A stretch of 64,000 bases of DNA from Lineus longissimus (lineage: Eukaryota; Nemertea; Pilidiophora; Heteronemertea; Lineidae): contig NC_088314.1 in the NCBI RefSeq assembly GCF_910592395.1, positions 6,324,001-6,388,000 of the forward strand, written 5' to 3'. Below the pieces are notes generated by a model that made no database searches, was not told the DNA's origin, and saw only the letters and a program-made list of their open reading frames with translations. A program made the translations under genes and the position numbers. Every line of letters begins with the position of its first letter. Position 1 is the first letter of the stretch. Shown here piece after piece: positions 1-15,100 of this stretch.

Positions 1-186
1 AAGATTCATTGCTACTTCATGCTTAAGTGACTTGTTTGTTTAAAAAAAAGATGATTTATGTCCCCTATCTAGTTATCTTGATGGCGGCAGCTTGATAAGT
101 TAAGATGTAGCTGTAGAACTGCTGATGCAAAGTGTGCATGTTTGAAATATTTCTCTAATGTGATACAATCTTATGTGTCTTTTCAG

Positions 187-3100
187 TAACGCATGGGTGT
201 ATTATTGCAATGGTGACTCTTTATCATCCTGATGGAAGGGAGGCCAAACCTAGGTGAGTTGTGGTAGCAAGCATGTTACCCAGTTGGTGTATTTAACACG
301 CCAAATAAACCTTTTGTACAGGCACTCCTCAACCCAGCCTATCATTAGATCAACACAGTTCGCATCAGAAGATCTTTGTTTTCATCCACTTTGATTGACT
401 ACCATACCATACCGCTGATCAAACTGGAACAACCCAAGATGCTGGTTTTCGGACCAGCAATTCAGCTTTTTAGACGCTGTACGCGTGATGCATTGCCATA
501 CATGAGTAGCTCCTGTAGCAGGTTTCTTGATAGGAAATCAATACTGCTCCATTAAACATGTTAAGGAGATCTCCTAAACAAGGTTTGTTTGATAATTTCA
601 CAATAAATAAAGGTGTTAGGCATATTGATTCAAAACTTTCATTTTCGGAATGACATTTTACTGTTGTTAAAAGGTCGTAATTAAAATGATAGTATGACGT
701 TATAGCATTTCTGAATTTTATACCTGTACATGTAAAGTGATATACCATGAAATCTTTTCTGAGAAGGTCAATGATCAGGCCTATGACTTGCATACAAATC
801 ATTCCTGATCACTTACGTATAGGTAAAGTAAATATCTCAGTGGATCAAATTTCAAATGACAAGAATAGAACAATCCAAGATCTCTTGTCCATATGAAGTA
901 TTATTTAAAGAGAAACAAGGGTCACTCTATTGGTATTATCCTGTCCCTTGCAGTATCGTTTCATGTGTCAAACAGTTTTCCCGGTGAAAGCGTGGCCTCC
1001 CTTGATGGCAAATCAATAAAACTCCATTAACAAGATCTTGTGCATCTGCCAATCTTCTTGGATTAAAAGAAAATTGATTAGCTTCAGTAACCCATGGGTT
1101 AATTGTCCCATAAATGATCCGATAATTATCAGTTTAGTAACTCCAAGGTAAAGTTCTTTGGATGATGGAAGATGCTGGAAGTGCACTGATTGAGCATCAC
1201 TTCCTAGAAGACACTATGTTCCAGTTTAAAATCAAGAGTTTGTTCAAATCAACCTTAAATGTTGAAAAAAAACATCTTTCTCAGTGAGGTTCTTCTGTAG
1301 TTCTAATGACGTGTTAAATACTTGTAAAACTAATGAGGTACCGCTAAATTGTAGTTTTAGTTAATTTCATTTAGGTTGAATTACCTGAACCATAAGGTGT
1401 CATTCGAATTGTGTATAAAGCCTCCATCGTGGTCCTTAATGGCACATGAGTTCTGCCAGTGCCTGGAGGCGATACTGCCAGCAATGGGAACCAAATCACA
1501 CTGGTGTAAAAACCGATTGACTATTGACATCACGTTCTTATCGCGTAGGAGGAAATGTCACAGATTTCTTTCTACAGCGAATGCATTTTTCTCGAGGTGC
1601 AGGGAGTGCATAGCTATCGGGTTGCAAAGATTATATGCTCGGGGAAGCCGACAACCTTTCGAATGTTTCATATGAAAGAAATGAGATGATGTTGCATGGT
1701 GATGTTTTGCAAAGTTTAACACAACAGTATAATATACCAAGTGAAATGTAGTAAGGCTATGATGGGTTGGGATGAAAGTTGTAAAGAGGATGATGAGGTT
1801 GACATCCCCATTGCACCAAATCTGGCAGTAAGTCAAAAGTGATCTGAAGCCTGTCGGTTGTTCTTTCATATTGTCCCCATTTCTTTTTCCAGTTACACGC
1901 CGAATACTATGACGGGTCCAGCGCTTGGTGCCAACTCTCAGGAAATCTACCAGTTAGCTCAATATTTACAGGTGAGTTAGACTAATTGCATTCTTGAGCA
2001 AGACACTTGACCAGGAAAGTGTGGACATTGTGCGAAGATAGGTAGGAAAAGGTAACCGACTCAGACTGTGTGCACGAATATATTGAGATTACCAAAAATC
2101 ATTCTTCCTCAGCGTTCCCTCTGCACTTAGAGGTGTTACTCAAGGAGTATTCCTCCTGCTCCTCCATGGTGGGATCAGTGCTGTTGCATGCCAATACATT
2201 TTGGCACCAATTGAGTTTATTGGCTGACTGACTCTGTAAAAAACATTAAGACGCTCTAACAAAACAGACCTCTGGGACGATTTTCATTGATTTCTGGTCT
2301 GAATCGAAAGTCTGACTGATTTGTATGTCATGATCAAAAGAACAAATGGAATGTATGATTCCACATAATGACCAGGTTAATTCTGATCATTCATTGGTCA
2401 AGAAGGCTTAACAAATGATCCTCTTTTGGTCAAGAAGCCTAGCAAGTCAATCGTAAAAGCCTGGCCAACTATCCTGTGGTTAATCTGAAATAATATTGTG
2501 ATATGTTATGACCAAATTGGTAGATTATAGTAGATGTGGTTGGTAAAGCTTTGAGAGTTATAAAGACAAGGGTTATTTGAGTAGAAAAATAAAGGACTCC
2601 CGGCAGGACTTCATACCAAATCACTCATGTTCTTCCCAGTAAAGGAAATCTTAAAACCAATTCCACATGGAAAGGGTTTTAACTTCAATTTGTATTCTTT
2701 TGAAAACAAAGTCAAACTAGCAACCACCGCTATTCAAGTAACTTCAGCCTCCCTGCACCTGGTCCCCTCATCTGTTTGTTTAGACCAGTAAGATTGCAGG
2801 AAAATTGGTAAAGGAATTCCGCACTCAGGGTATAAGACTCGGGATAAATAGAGGAATATGCATCACCTGGCATATTTCTATCATAATCAGGGCATTAAGT
2901 CTCCCCGTCTCGAAATAGAACATGTATATGGAAGGTTATTTCAGGTTAATGTGAATGTTGAGCTAGTTAATAAACTTTGAGGCCAGAATTATTTGTTTAT
3001 CGCGTTTATGGGTGAAGGTTTGATGTACCTTTTGATATCTTTGACCCTGAACTGCAAACTGAATACTGAAACCATGAAATGTTTGCAAAGTTACTTGTAA

Positions 3101-6100
3101 AAGACCCCAAAATAGAAGTTGCTGGCATCTCGTGGCATTCTAAAGTTTGTCACATGCATTAGTACGAAACTTTTATTAAATTCCATGACCTGTTGCCAGT
3201 TCCTATTGCCATTACGATTGCAGTTCACGTTACTGTTCCCATTACCATCACTGTTGCCAATTCCCTTCACTAATACAATAGCTGAGCTCTCAATACAGTT
3301 ACTGTACATCCAATACTTTTAGGATCATCAATATCATCACAATTTGGAGTAACTTTCATCAATATTTCTGTCTCTTTTCCGTTTCAGGAAGCACTTCATA
3401 GGGAACAAATGTTAGAAAATAAATTGGCCACGTTGCAACGTTTGGTTTCGAATACTCAGGAAGCATCGGAGACGGGCTGGCAAGCATTAATAGATGAGGA
3501 TAGGCTATTATCAAGATTAGAAGTACTCGAAAACCAGTTACAGGCATATGCAAAGGTGGGCAAAATGTCATTATTGATGATGGCATTGTATTTGGTCTCG
3601 GGGAGAATGCTGTCTTATTTGAGCTCATGAAGTTGTAATGAAAGTATACATGTATGTCAAGCAAGCCAAATAAAAACACTAGCCATCACATGGTCAGTTT
3701 CGTGATGAACTTATTCCAGTGATTTTTCCTTTCTGTTTCAGAACCAAACAGAAGATAATTTACGGCAGGAATTAGTAGCGTTACAAGAGGATAAACATAA
3801 ATATGAAAATACTGCAAAGGTAAGAGGTCAGCCCGACATAGATTCAGATGCTTTCAATAAAGGGTGACCATCTCCTCTTGCAAAAACAAACTGCCTGTTC
3901 ATAGGAACAAGGATTCATTTTAAACATTGTATCTTATATCTTATTTTGAGCGCTCCAATTCAAAACCAAAAGGAAAAGGGTTAACTGTGATCTTCCTGTA
4001 TCAATATAGTGTAACAATGCATTGCTTCATATCAGACTACACTCCGAACCTATTATTACACCTGAATTTTATGCATCGTTGGCATATCTGTGTCTGCTGT
4101 CTACCTGTGCCTATCTGCACATAATATTGGTTGGGAATTTTATCCTTTTGATGGTTAATTATGAAGAGATTTGGGATGCTGACAAAAATACTGCACAGAG
4201 CCATCAAAACTAAACAGCATGCAAGGTGTACAAATATAGATGGAACAGGCTCCTTCAAAAACCTTTGAAAAAAGCTATGTTAGCTGTGATCATGAGCTGA
4301 ATACCAGTTATAAAACCTTTTCCTCTCAACCTCCCTCCCATTTGTCATTCCTAATCCTAATGAAAAAGATGCGGGGTCTGACCATTAGGCTTAACTTTAA
4401 CCTGGTTCTTACAATCTTCTTGTGATTCCTCTTATGATGTCGGGAGTGAAATCCCAACCACCACCGCCTTTGTACATGTTTGCAGAATCCAAAAAGCTAA
4501 TTCAAGTTTCCTTCGTCATTTAGGAATCTTTACGGAGAGTGTTACAAGAAAAATTAGAAGCTGTTAGAAAATTATCAGATCTAGAAACCTCGCTGAGTAA
4601 TACTGAAGACAACTGCACACATCTGAAGAGTATGTGCGAGTTAGCGCAACAGGAGTTGGAGAGGCTTGCCGGCAAGCATGAGGAGACAGAGAAAGACATG
4701 GAGGAACTGAAACAAAAGTTAGAGGTAGGGGGATCAATCTTACTGATACCTGTCATCTGTGCTAATCATCGTCATTATCATGTCCTGCAGCTGTGTGGCC
4801 GTTGGGGCAATCCTGCACGATTGATGTTGCAAACCACCTAAACAACCTCTTTTTGGCGGGTCAGGAGACATTCATGGCATCCGATGTGCCAGGTTGGATC
4901 TTTTGGTTTCGGGGCATGTTGTTAAACTTGGGTCAGCCCCATATTGGCAAACAAACTGAGATATTAGTTCACCCTCTATCATTGGTAAAGCTACACAAAT
5001 TGAACTTCATGTTTGATTTTCCTGCCGCCTTCTCTTCTCAGGAAGCTGAACAGAACCATGAACAAGAAATGCAGATGGTCAACCAAGAGAAAACAGAGCT
5101 TCAAAACAAACTTGACGAGATGATGAAACAGGAAAGAGAACTTACATCCAAAATGGAGGCGATTGAAGCAGAGCATGAATCGGCCAAGGAGGAACTAGAG
5201 GCAATGAAAGGTACAATATAATTTTGGCCTCGTTCTGCTCCAGACTTCAGCAGACGACATTAAGTATAAACATTTTCACAAAAAGTATGGGTTGGATAGA
5301 TAGAGTCTGCAGAAAAGTTGATATTATTTCAAGTTTAAATAACACAGTGCCCAATTGTATTTGGGTAAATATTTGATATCACAATGATAAATGTACAGGA
5401 AATTCTTTCTTTTTTTAATCCACCTGGGCACAAGGCTGCCTGCCTGTGTTAGGATCTTGCACGCTTTTATTTCTGTTGGCGTTCTTCATGTTATAGTTCA
5501 TCCTCTCTCTTTTGCAGAAAATCTTATCAACAAACCGCCAGAAATTGAAAAAGTGGATCACATAAAGAATGTCAAAATGGAATCACGAGGTGAGGTTTTA
5601 CTGATCAGGTGTCAAAGCTTCCTAGCCAAGTTTTATCAGGAATCTTAGCCCATGATGTTTTAGCCATTCCCATCATTGATGGTAGTTAACATAGGCTTTT
5701 GACCCTATGATATCTTTGAAAGCACTCTTTAACTGTGTCAAGTCCTTCACTGTCAAACTGATGCCATTTCAGAAATCCAAGTTGACCTTTTCGTGGAGAA
5801 GGGCGAATTCGAGGTGAAATATGATGAAACAGAAACCGACAGCCTAAAAAGTAAGTCATGCCTTATTTCTAAACTCTTTCAACAAAAGTTTTGATGTAGT
5901 GTTTCTCGTCCGGTTTAAAGTCTTGTCGCTGTTTATGTCTTTCTGTCCTTCTCTTGCAGAAAAATTGAAAGAAACGCAAGACCAGATCGAGAAATATAAA
6001 GGTACGTTCCATTCACTTCTGTTCATGCTCGTTCTTTCTTTTTAACTTTGGTGACAATGGTATCGAAGGAACTGTCGGGAATTCAGTAAGCTAATGGCAT

Positions 6101-9100
6101 GTACATAGAGTTTCCTCACTCATTGTACAGTATGTTCCTTCTGATAGGGACTAGCTGTCCGCTCTCTGCTCACTAACAAGTCACAAGGGTACCTGCTTGG
6201 AGAAGAAAACTTGAGGGTGCACCACAATTTGTAGCTAAAGCACCTTCCTCCTCTGAAATGTGTGGTGGTAGACATCTCCCCCATTCAGTATTCACGCTGC
6301 ATCAGACTAACCCACTTCTTGCTTGGATCATCTTATCCTACAAAATTAAGAAATGTGGTCAAATCCATATTGGATTAGCAAACTTGCTTCAAGGAAATAT
6401 GTAATTAGGAGACCTATTTCCTCTGAAATTTGCGGTGGTAGCCTCCACACTGCAGCAAATTAACCCACTCCTTGCTTGGATCATCTCGTATCCTGCTTGA
6501 TTCTCTTCCAGCCCAAATGCTTGACGGTGAGACACGACTCCGAGATAGCAAACAGAAAGTCGATACACTACAGAGTAAGTTTAGGCCTAAAAAGTGAAAT
6601 ATTACCCTCCTAAGTTAGCTCTATGTGGAACCTGTATTCTGGTTGTTTTCTTTGTGCGGCACTGCTAGTTTTTGAACTTTTTGCCGACTCACGGTGGCGC
6701 AAACATCACAACACATCTATCATGTCTATCATGTATCAACAAAAATTAACCTCAACTAGAAATATGGAAACCAAGCTGTTAATATGAGGCTTTATTCCGT
6801 CTCCAGTTAATCATCGTTTTCCTCATGAATTGATCAGCAAACCCTTACTGATGCTCTTTAGAAAGCTTATACTAACCGAGACCACTCATAACAGCTGCTT
6901 GAAATGTCCTTACACTTGCGATATGAGATCCATCCAGGCTGGTCTGCACTGGTTGAGCTCAACCACACCAACACTCAGCCAAAGAACCACTACTGGGCAA
7001 AAAATAACTTTTTACTGTGAAAGTTGCTGACGTTTACCCCGAAATTTGTTTAAAAATGCCACCAATCCTGACGCTGGGGATATCCACCACACCCTATCTT
7101 TGTCCAAAACAGTAGAAGTGGAATATAGACATCTCAATAATCCATTCATAAATTGTAACCAACAAAGTTGTCAAATGTATGCACAAATATAAGTTATTTG
7201 TAGTGTTACATGTCCTCAGTATTTTTGTATAGTTTCATGTAGTTTCTGTCTATTGATGTTTTTGATTTTGGCGTTAAGTATTGTGAATTTTCCTTTGTTT
7301 TAGATGAACTCGACAAGGCCCAACTCCAACAATCGGACAGTGTGTTACAGATTGTTTCTTTAGAAGGTCAGTCTTGTGCTGCGCTATTACTGATTGTAAT
7401 GCACTTTTCTGCACAAATTTTCTATTAAAATAATGATGGTGATGCACCGGCTTCCTATTCTTTCTTGATACTTTCCCGACAAAATATCTGCACCAGTGGA
7501 TCAGGACGTTTTAGTTCCAATCAGTCTTCTCCCTGACCTCTTCCCCATCATTGTTGCAGTGAATTTTTGCATCACATCCTTGACAGGAACATGTCTGGAA
7601 GATGATGGGAATGTGTCAGGGAGATGACAGGAACTTGTTGGGAGCTGGTGGTTCACCATGTAAGGCTTTATGGTCGCACAAAGATAAGCTACTTGCTGTC
7701 TCACCATGAGGGTTGCCGCTTGTTGTAGCCAGTGGTGTTCCACAACTCAGGATTATATCATGGTCCATGTTGATGGCCAACTTAAACAATAAAGAGGTGA
7801 TTCACAGTGTCATACACGTACACTCCTCATTTACATATCTAGCTTACCTGTTCTTTTTCTTGTCCAACTGACATTTACTTGCAAAACGTTCTTTGCTGAA
7901 GAAAATGTCTCTGTTTTTAATGCTTGAAAGCCCAATTTTATACACTATCTGAAACTTCCAACAACATGAAAACAACGTGTGATTGGCTGGAAGCTTTTTC
8001 CTTGCTTTATGCAGTTTTAATTGATACCAGTTTTAAAATACTGTGAAATTAATCATTTTTGCATGGGTTTTACTTCTGCTATTTTGGCTAGCGTGTTATG
8101 ATAGCTAAAATATGTGACAGGAATATGAAAATGGTGCAAAGGCTTTCCACATTAACCTTTCCAAAAACACTTATTTTCGAAGATGGAAAGACACAATATG
8201 ACAAAAAGGCCTAATAAAATTCCTGCCAGAATGAATGATTTCACAGTACGCTTCTCGTTAAATTGCATGTTTGGTTCTGATCTTGTCCTGCAGGCGTCGT
8301 TGTTGTCATGAAGCGTGTATTAATTGTTGTTCTTTTGTTTTCATTGTTCATCTTAGAAAAACTTAAGTTTTCGGACTTTCACATGAGCCAAATGATGGAC
8401 AATACTGTGGCTGACTTGCAAAGTAAGTTTTTTATGAAAAGTGTGTTTTGTTTACTTAATTTTTTTGTTGATTGTTTACACAACTTGTGTGAGGGTGTGG
8501 TTGAGAATGAAACCTTGCCCTCATACACAACTCTAACCCTGACTATACAATTCTAAATGAGATTAGTACTTCGTAGTTGGCTTTATTTAATAACTGCGCT
8601 GTGTTGTGGTGTAATTACTTATACTAAACCTTTCCATTTCATCCACCATTCTTCAGATCCATAAAAAAGACTTGGGGGCCCACCATTGCCAGATTAGTCA
8701 TATTGAAAAATTGCTTGTACATCAGTACTTCCCTGCCTTGCATATCCACACATTCACTCGCCCAACAAGTCAAAGACCACTGATCTCAGATTCCCTGCTC
8801 CAGGGGCAATTAAAGGGCAGTGGGGACCATTACCCTAGGGATTCTCAGCGTGCCTTCTTAGGGACAAACTTTCTAGAGTTCTTTGGTTACCTGGTATTTT
8901 TTTAGGAATGTTTTTTATTAGAAAAAGGTAGAATTTTTATTCTGTCTAGCTTCTCTTCTAACTACATCTGTACCAGAGCACTCAGTCATTGTGAAGTAGA
9001 TTGTCATTTAAGATAATCACAGTAATTTTTAGCAGGCGCAATACGGTTTGAAGAAAGTAAGCTACATGGCTACCTTTGCTGAGCTACATGTATATATGCA

Positions 9101-12100
9101 GTTCTAATTTTTTTTGGTAAATAGGTGTTCTGATAAGCCCAGAACTATGATCGTCAGCCTTCCATTTGGCTTTCTGACGACACTACATGTGAGATACATT
9201 TAGTTGAGAAGTCATAAAATTATTTCCTTTCCAAATAATAAACGTTTTTTCTTTTCCAGCTCAACTTGATGAATCTGAGAAGCAAGCCGACAAAAGTAGT
9301 GACTTGTCATCAAAATTAGAAAGTAAGTATTGTATATCAGTGTATGCGTGACAACTTCTGCCCAAGCCCTGCCATGTACGAACAGATTTGAAAGTACGGG
9401 CATAGATGGATCTGTACCACTGCCTGACCAGTCAACATAATCAGATTTAACTTTAATCCTATGCATAAAATGATGGGTATGAGGCTAGGGTCTTAGGATC
9501 AGCAGCTGAGGAAGGACTGCAGATGATGGAAAGGTAATATAGTGTATGAACTACTTGTGTTAAATATTTACAAATTTTTCAGGCCAAATTGAGGAACTGG
9601 AGAAACAGCTCATTCGGTATCGAGAAGATGAGGAAGCAAGTCGCTCGAGACTAATTGAGAATAACGACGATACGAACAGCAACCCGATTAACGGCATTAC
9701 GAATCATGTCGAGACGCCAACAACTTCCCCTATGATTCCAAAGTTGTGCCACATTGAGGATCTAGAGAAAATCAAAGGTGTGTGTCCTTTGAAGAGTTAT
9801 CCAGACAAAAACTTAGTCCTTGCTATGGGTTAGGTAAAAGCTGCATTTATGATTGTACACATTGCTTTTGACAAAGTCTTCACCATCGAGACTGGTGTTG
9901 ACATGTATGAACATTGCAACTGTATTGTATCCATTTCGGCTCTCTGTTGAGCTGCCAGTTTACTTGGTAGACCCAGCACTGGCAGTCATATGACCTGGCT
10001 GTTGAGCTGCCAGTTTACTTGGTAGACCCAACACTGGCAGTCATATGACCTGGCTGTTGAGCTGCCAGTTTACTTGGTAGTCCCAGCACTGGCAGTCATA
10101 TGACCTGGCTCAAAAAAAGGCTTCAAGAGCATGTGAATGGGGTACCAAGTGGATATATCTCCAGTTTGGGAAATTTTGGTCCCATTCAGTCAGTTGGTAA
10201 AGTAACTAAGAGTGACAGCACTCCCTGGGAGTCGTAGTGCAGTTGTAGGTTTCTTGTCTGCAACATCATTTTGAAATTAATGTGTGTGCTCTAACCTTGC
10301 GAGTGTATGGTTTAAACTTGCAGAGGATTACAGTGAGACTATAGACAGGCTCGCCTTAGCCACTGATAAAATATGCGAGTTGGAAGGTAATATGATTGTG
10401 ATGAGGGTTATTTGGAATGACTGTCACATTGTCTTCTCTGTATGATTGGTCAGATCTGGACAGGTATGGAGGCAGAGGAGTGAAAAGTAATCACCAATAT
10501 TATGCTGTTTCTTGAGGCATTTCAGAACAACATACATGTATTAGAATACTTAACTATTGCATCCTTTTTGAGCGAACAGAGCTTCTACATGGGATGCACC
10601 AGATTTCATCTTGAGGTGGTTATGTGATATGTGTAAACAAGTGTGATAGGACTGATGTCCTAGTTGACCTTCTTCTAGAAGTTCTCTACCCATATTCATC
10701 AGGAGAAAAAGCTTGCCCATAAACCTAGTACCTTTTCTTTCCTCTGTCCTTCATGACCTGCATCTGGTGCACATTTGCCCTGCATACACATGGCCAACCC
10801 GTAACAAACATCTACACAGATGATCTTAACAGAGAACTTCTCATTTCAGCATTTTGTGAATTAGACATAGCCTTTTGTGAATCATCTCATCTCTTGTCCC
10901 AGCCGTAGTCTTTACGAGTAGAGAGTCCTACATCACTTCAAGTTGACCTTGAGAGTTGTCTAAGGTGACTGCAAAAGCCAAAAAAATCTAGGATTATTTA
11001 ATTTTGTTAGAAATCTTTGCAAATCAAGTGCAAATATTTTCATTTTTGAAGTACCTATGGGCATATTCATTTTTTTTTGGTGACCATAAAGTGAAGTCCT
11101 CAGTTGACTTTTTATCAAAATAAGACACTAGCAGTGGTGTCAACTTGAAGTTGAGAGACTGTAGGCTCATCTTTTCATATAACATCCATGAAAATCTAAG
11201 AACAGAATGGCTACTGTGTATATCATGGTTGACACTTCTCTTGGTCCTTTCCCTAACATGCCTTGTTGGTGAAGTGCTTAAAAAAATCCCGATGACTTAA
11301 GCATTGCTGTTCAGATAATAGGTTTACTGGTGCAGTTTCTTATTTCCTTGCCCCCACCTTCACTTCAAATTTAGACCAACATCCCAGTGTCATTTCATAA
11401 CTTTTTCAAAACTGGAAAAATAAAACGAAGCAGATGTTACATTTTGGTTATTCATCTGCCCCCTATTTTCTTCATAGTCATAGGCCTGATCCATCTTTCT
11501 TTCTAAGCATGGGCATGGCTGAAAGTACTGGTTAGAACTCAAAATCAGACAATAAATAACAGCTATTGGCCTCTTGTCCTGAAGAAAGAAGCAGGCTCTA
11601 CTGAGACTTTCAAACTCAGCAATAATTTTCAAAACTGATTCTCAAACATTGCATTGCTGTGTGTGTTTGCTCCATGTTCTAATAAGAAGATTTTCATCCA
11701 CTGCCACACTGTTCGAAGTCCCTTACATGGCCAAACACGACAAAACATTTCAACAATGTGGTGTTGGATTGGACTGTGTGACTGCGGTCTTTAGAACACA
11801 GAGTCTTAAGACATATTTTCTAATGCATGAGTATGGAATACAGTTTTTGTCCATGTCACGGCATATGAGTAGATACTTTCCATAGTTTTCTTGTTTGCAA
11901 AGGAATTGGCATTTTAAGTCTTGATCATGAAATGTGCATCTTTTTCTGTGTTTTGATGTCAGTAGAGGAGATACAAGGATTTCTTGTCTGCGGGAAAACG
12001 TTAATCACTGGTTTTATAATTACCTGTTGCATCAGTGACCCATTTTTTGTCTCAGACACCTGCTGACCTCACAAACAAGAGATGTTTGTCTCATGTGATA

Positions 12101-15100
12101 ATTATTGCATGTCGCCGAGACAAAAACCTCTGGTTTGCGGGTTGCTTTGGGTACCGCGTGCATGGGATTCGCATATTTGCTTTTATACTCTTTGTTCATC
12201 ATCTTGAGATGTTCATTTTCTGCGGATGGTGTAGGTCCCCTCACTGCTGGTTTGAAATAGATTCATGGGCAAAGAAATTTGCCAGACTTGTCAGTTGTCA
12301 GAAAAGAAAAAAAGTTCTGTCAAAGATTTGTCAATTTTTAGAAAAAAGTACACCAGAAATTCACCTACAGTGCCATTTTCAGAGTCGTTTTCACCATGGT
12401 TACAAGTCTGGAGATTCCTGTAAGATTCATTGTTTTAAATCTTTTTTACCTTTTCCAGGATTACTGTGTGAAGCTAGAGATGCACAGAAAGACAGCGAAA
12501 ATGAAATTGACAAGTTCAGACGTAAGTCCAATGATGTATCATTAGGAACAGCGCTTCGCTCTCAGGCCAAAAATAGCTCCGAAATTACGTCATGGCGGCC
12601 AAAGTGTCTTAGTCGGCATTTGATGGATTCCATCCTGGTTGGAAACCGAGTCTCTAGGCCAGGAACCCCACTTGGACATGCTACAGACTGTTGCAAATGT
12701 GAACACGGAAGATGAGGAAGACTTCGATTACAGAATCCACAAGGTGATAGGAGTTGTATTCGGTAACCTCATATAACTTGTCATTCCAGATGAACTTGAT
12801 GCAGCGCGGATTCAGACCAAGACATTTGTCGAAGAGGCCCAGTCGTTACGCTCACAGCTCGAGGTGTCGGGTACCCAGGTGAAGGACCGAATGAGTCAGG
12901 TCGCGGAGTTACAAGAGCAGCTGAGTAAGACAGAGGCCAGCAACAAGGAAGTCAAACAACAGATCACAGTACTACGGGGTAAGAGGGGAATCCATTTGAT
13001 GTCAGTTGTCTATCCAAAGTCTATATTGTGGTCATGTTTGCTGGCATGTTAGTCAGAACTCGAAAGTGACCAAGTCTCCTGCATGTAGTAGCGTCTGTCC
13101 TTAGTGCATTATTGTAGAGGTTTACATATGTGCCCATCTTGGACCTTAGTTCCTACCATTATTTGTGTTAAATCTTCATTTGCACTAATGTTTGGATTAT
13201 TCCTTTGGTGTTATCAGAGATTTCACATGAAAATATCTGCATCCTATTCAAAGTTAGGGAAATTTTGATGTGTTCATCACTGGATGCATCTTGATTGGAT
13301 TTGAACTCAGAATAAGCATAATTGGAAAATTAACTTAGGTAAATCTTACATCTGCATGTACATGTATAGCATGATGCATTGAGCCAAATCAGTTTGATCG
13401 AGAATGTAACGCATGCTATTTCTCCCCAGATCAACTAGCAGAAGAACAAAGCTTGAAATCAAATGGTTTAGAAGAGATGGCAAGTTTGAAAAGTGAGTGC
13501 TGGTGTCATCATTACAACAAATGGGATTGCATGAAACCTTACGCTTGCTGCTGGTATTGCATTCCCAAGTTTATCTTTTGCTTTCGAAGTCTTGCTTGTT
13601 GGTACTACTAAGAGTATAAGTTGAACCAGTGATCTGATGTTTCGAGTGTGTGGCTCATTCAAATGAGAGATTTTTGTCGCAGCAATCTTCGACCATGATC
13701 GCAAGCAACAAAAATTGCTTGCCTTACACAGTAATCCAGCTGCTTCTTCAGTGGCGGTCTCCACTATACTGGTATGGAGGATCATATTAGGCTTTCCCTT
13801 ATCTCAAGCAGTTGATAGCACCCACCATTTCATTTTAAAAACCTTTGAAAAAATGTTTTATGTTATTTGTTTTTTCGGTGTTATTAATTGTGTTTTTTCT
13901 TTTCCTTTTCTTGCCATTCTTCTTCTTTTCCTTCCAATTTCCCATTCCCATTCTTTTGCTTACTCTGCAATCCTTTGGTCTCTCCTCTCCTCTACTCTTC
14001 CTTCTTTATCCTAAACCCTTGCCACTCTTATAGAATTCCTGGACACTGAAAGAGAAGCTCATGAAATTGACCGGGCACACTTGGAATCTGTTCAGCGTAG
14101 GTGTCCTGCTCTACACTACCTCCCCCATCAATAAATGCCCCTTGCTCAGTTTGATGTAATCCCCTATTTTCCTCTGCGAGGAAGTAATAATATTATGACT
14201 CCATCAGCGAGATGAATATTAAGTCCAGGTGAGAGCTGGAGGATTCTGTGTCACTGTGACATCCTTGCGCCTTTACAAACGAATGAGCCTGGCCTATTTT
14301 CATCACACGGTTATGAAGGGAATGTATGGGAAACTGCTAGTCTCTGTTTACTGTTGAAATGACCCTCTTGGTGAGCAAATAGACATAACCTGTCGTCTGT
14401 TTTCTTTACAGAGCAACTGCTGGAAGCACAACAGGCAGCTAAACACAGTAAGAATGAAGCAGAGGAGCTCCGAGTCAGGCTGAAGGAACTCGAGGACGAG
14501 ATTGACACGGAGAAGAACAAGTCTGATATCATGAAGGAAGGGGGAATCAAAACGTTCGAAGGACCAATGTCAAGTGGTAAGCTAATTGAGCTTCAGCTCT
14601 GCCAGGCCTAAAGAATGAAGGCATTAGTGTCCGGGCTGGTATTTGTAAATTTTAGGGGTCTCAAAATGGGGCAGCGAGAGTTTTGAGTGATTCTGAGAAA
14701 TATATGCTAGATATCAAAATGTCTGATCATCAGCAAGTACCAGTACTTCTCTGGCGTCAGCCAACCATTGAATTCACTCTTCGCATCTTTGAATGGGTTT
14801 AGTTCATGTCTTGTTTTGATTCTGTTACAGATTTCTCTGCCCTGAAAGAAGAATGTGATAGCCTGCGGCGCCGGATACAGAACATAGAGGCTGACATGAA
14901 AATGTAAGTTCCATCTTTTCGTTGGTCATGCTGTGAGTGATAGTGCATTTCAGTGCCAGATAATAAAGCCAAACTTGGGCCTTTTCAGACTTAGGTTATA
15001 ACGTCGAGTTGGACTCACGCCTGTTTGATTCTTTCAGCTCCAAGACCGAGAACTCCAAACTATCTGCTGAAAACTCGCACTTGCTAGAGTCATACAAGGA

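Noticed and set aside
12035-12715. 226-codon plus-strand open frame
   Set aside because: It is intronic read-through containing the 63-nt SLMAP exon 12459-12521 in frame; the flanking sequence has ordinary splice sites and no domain.
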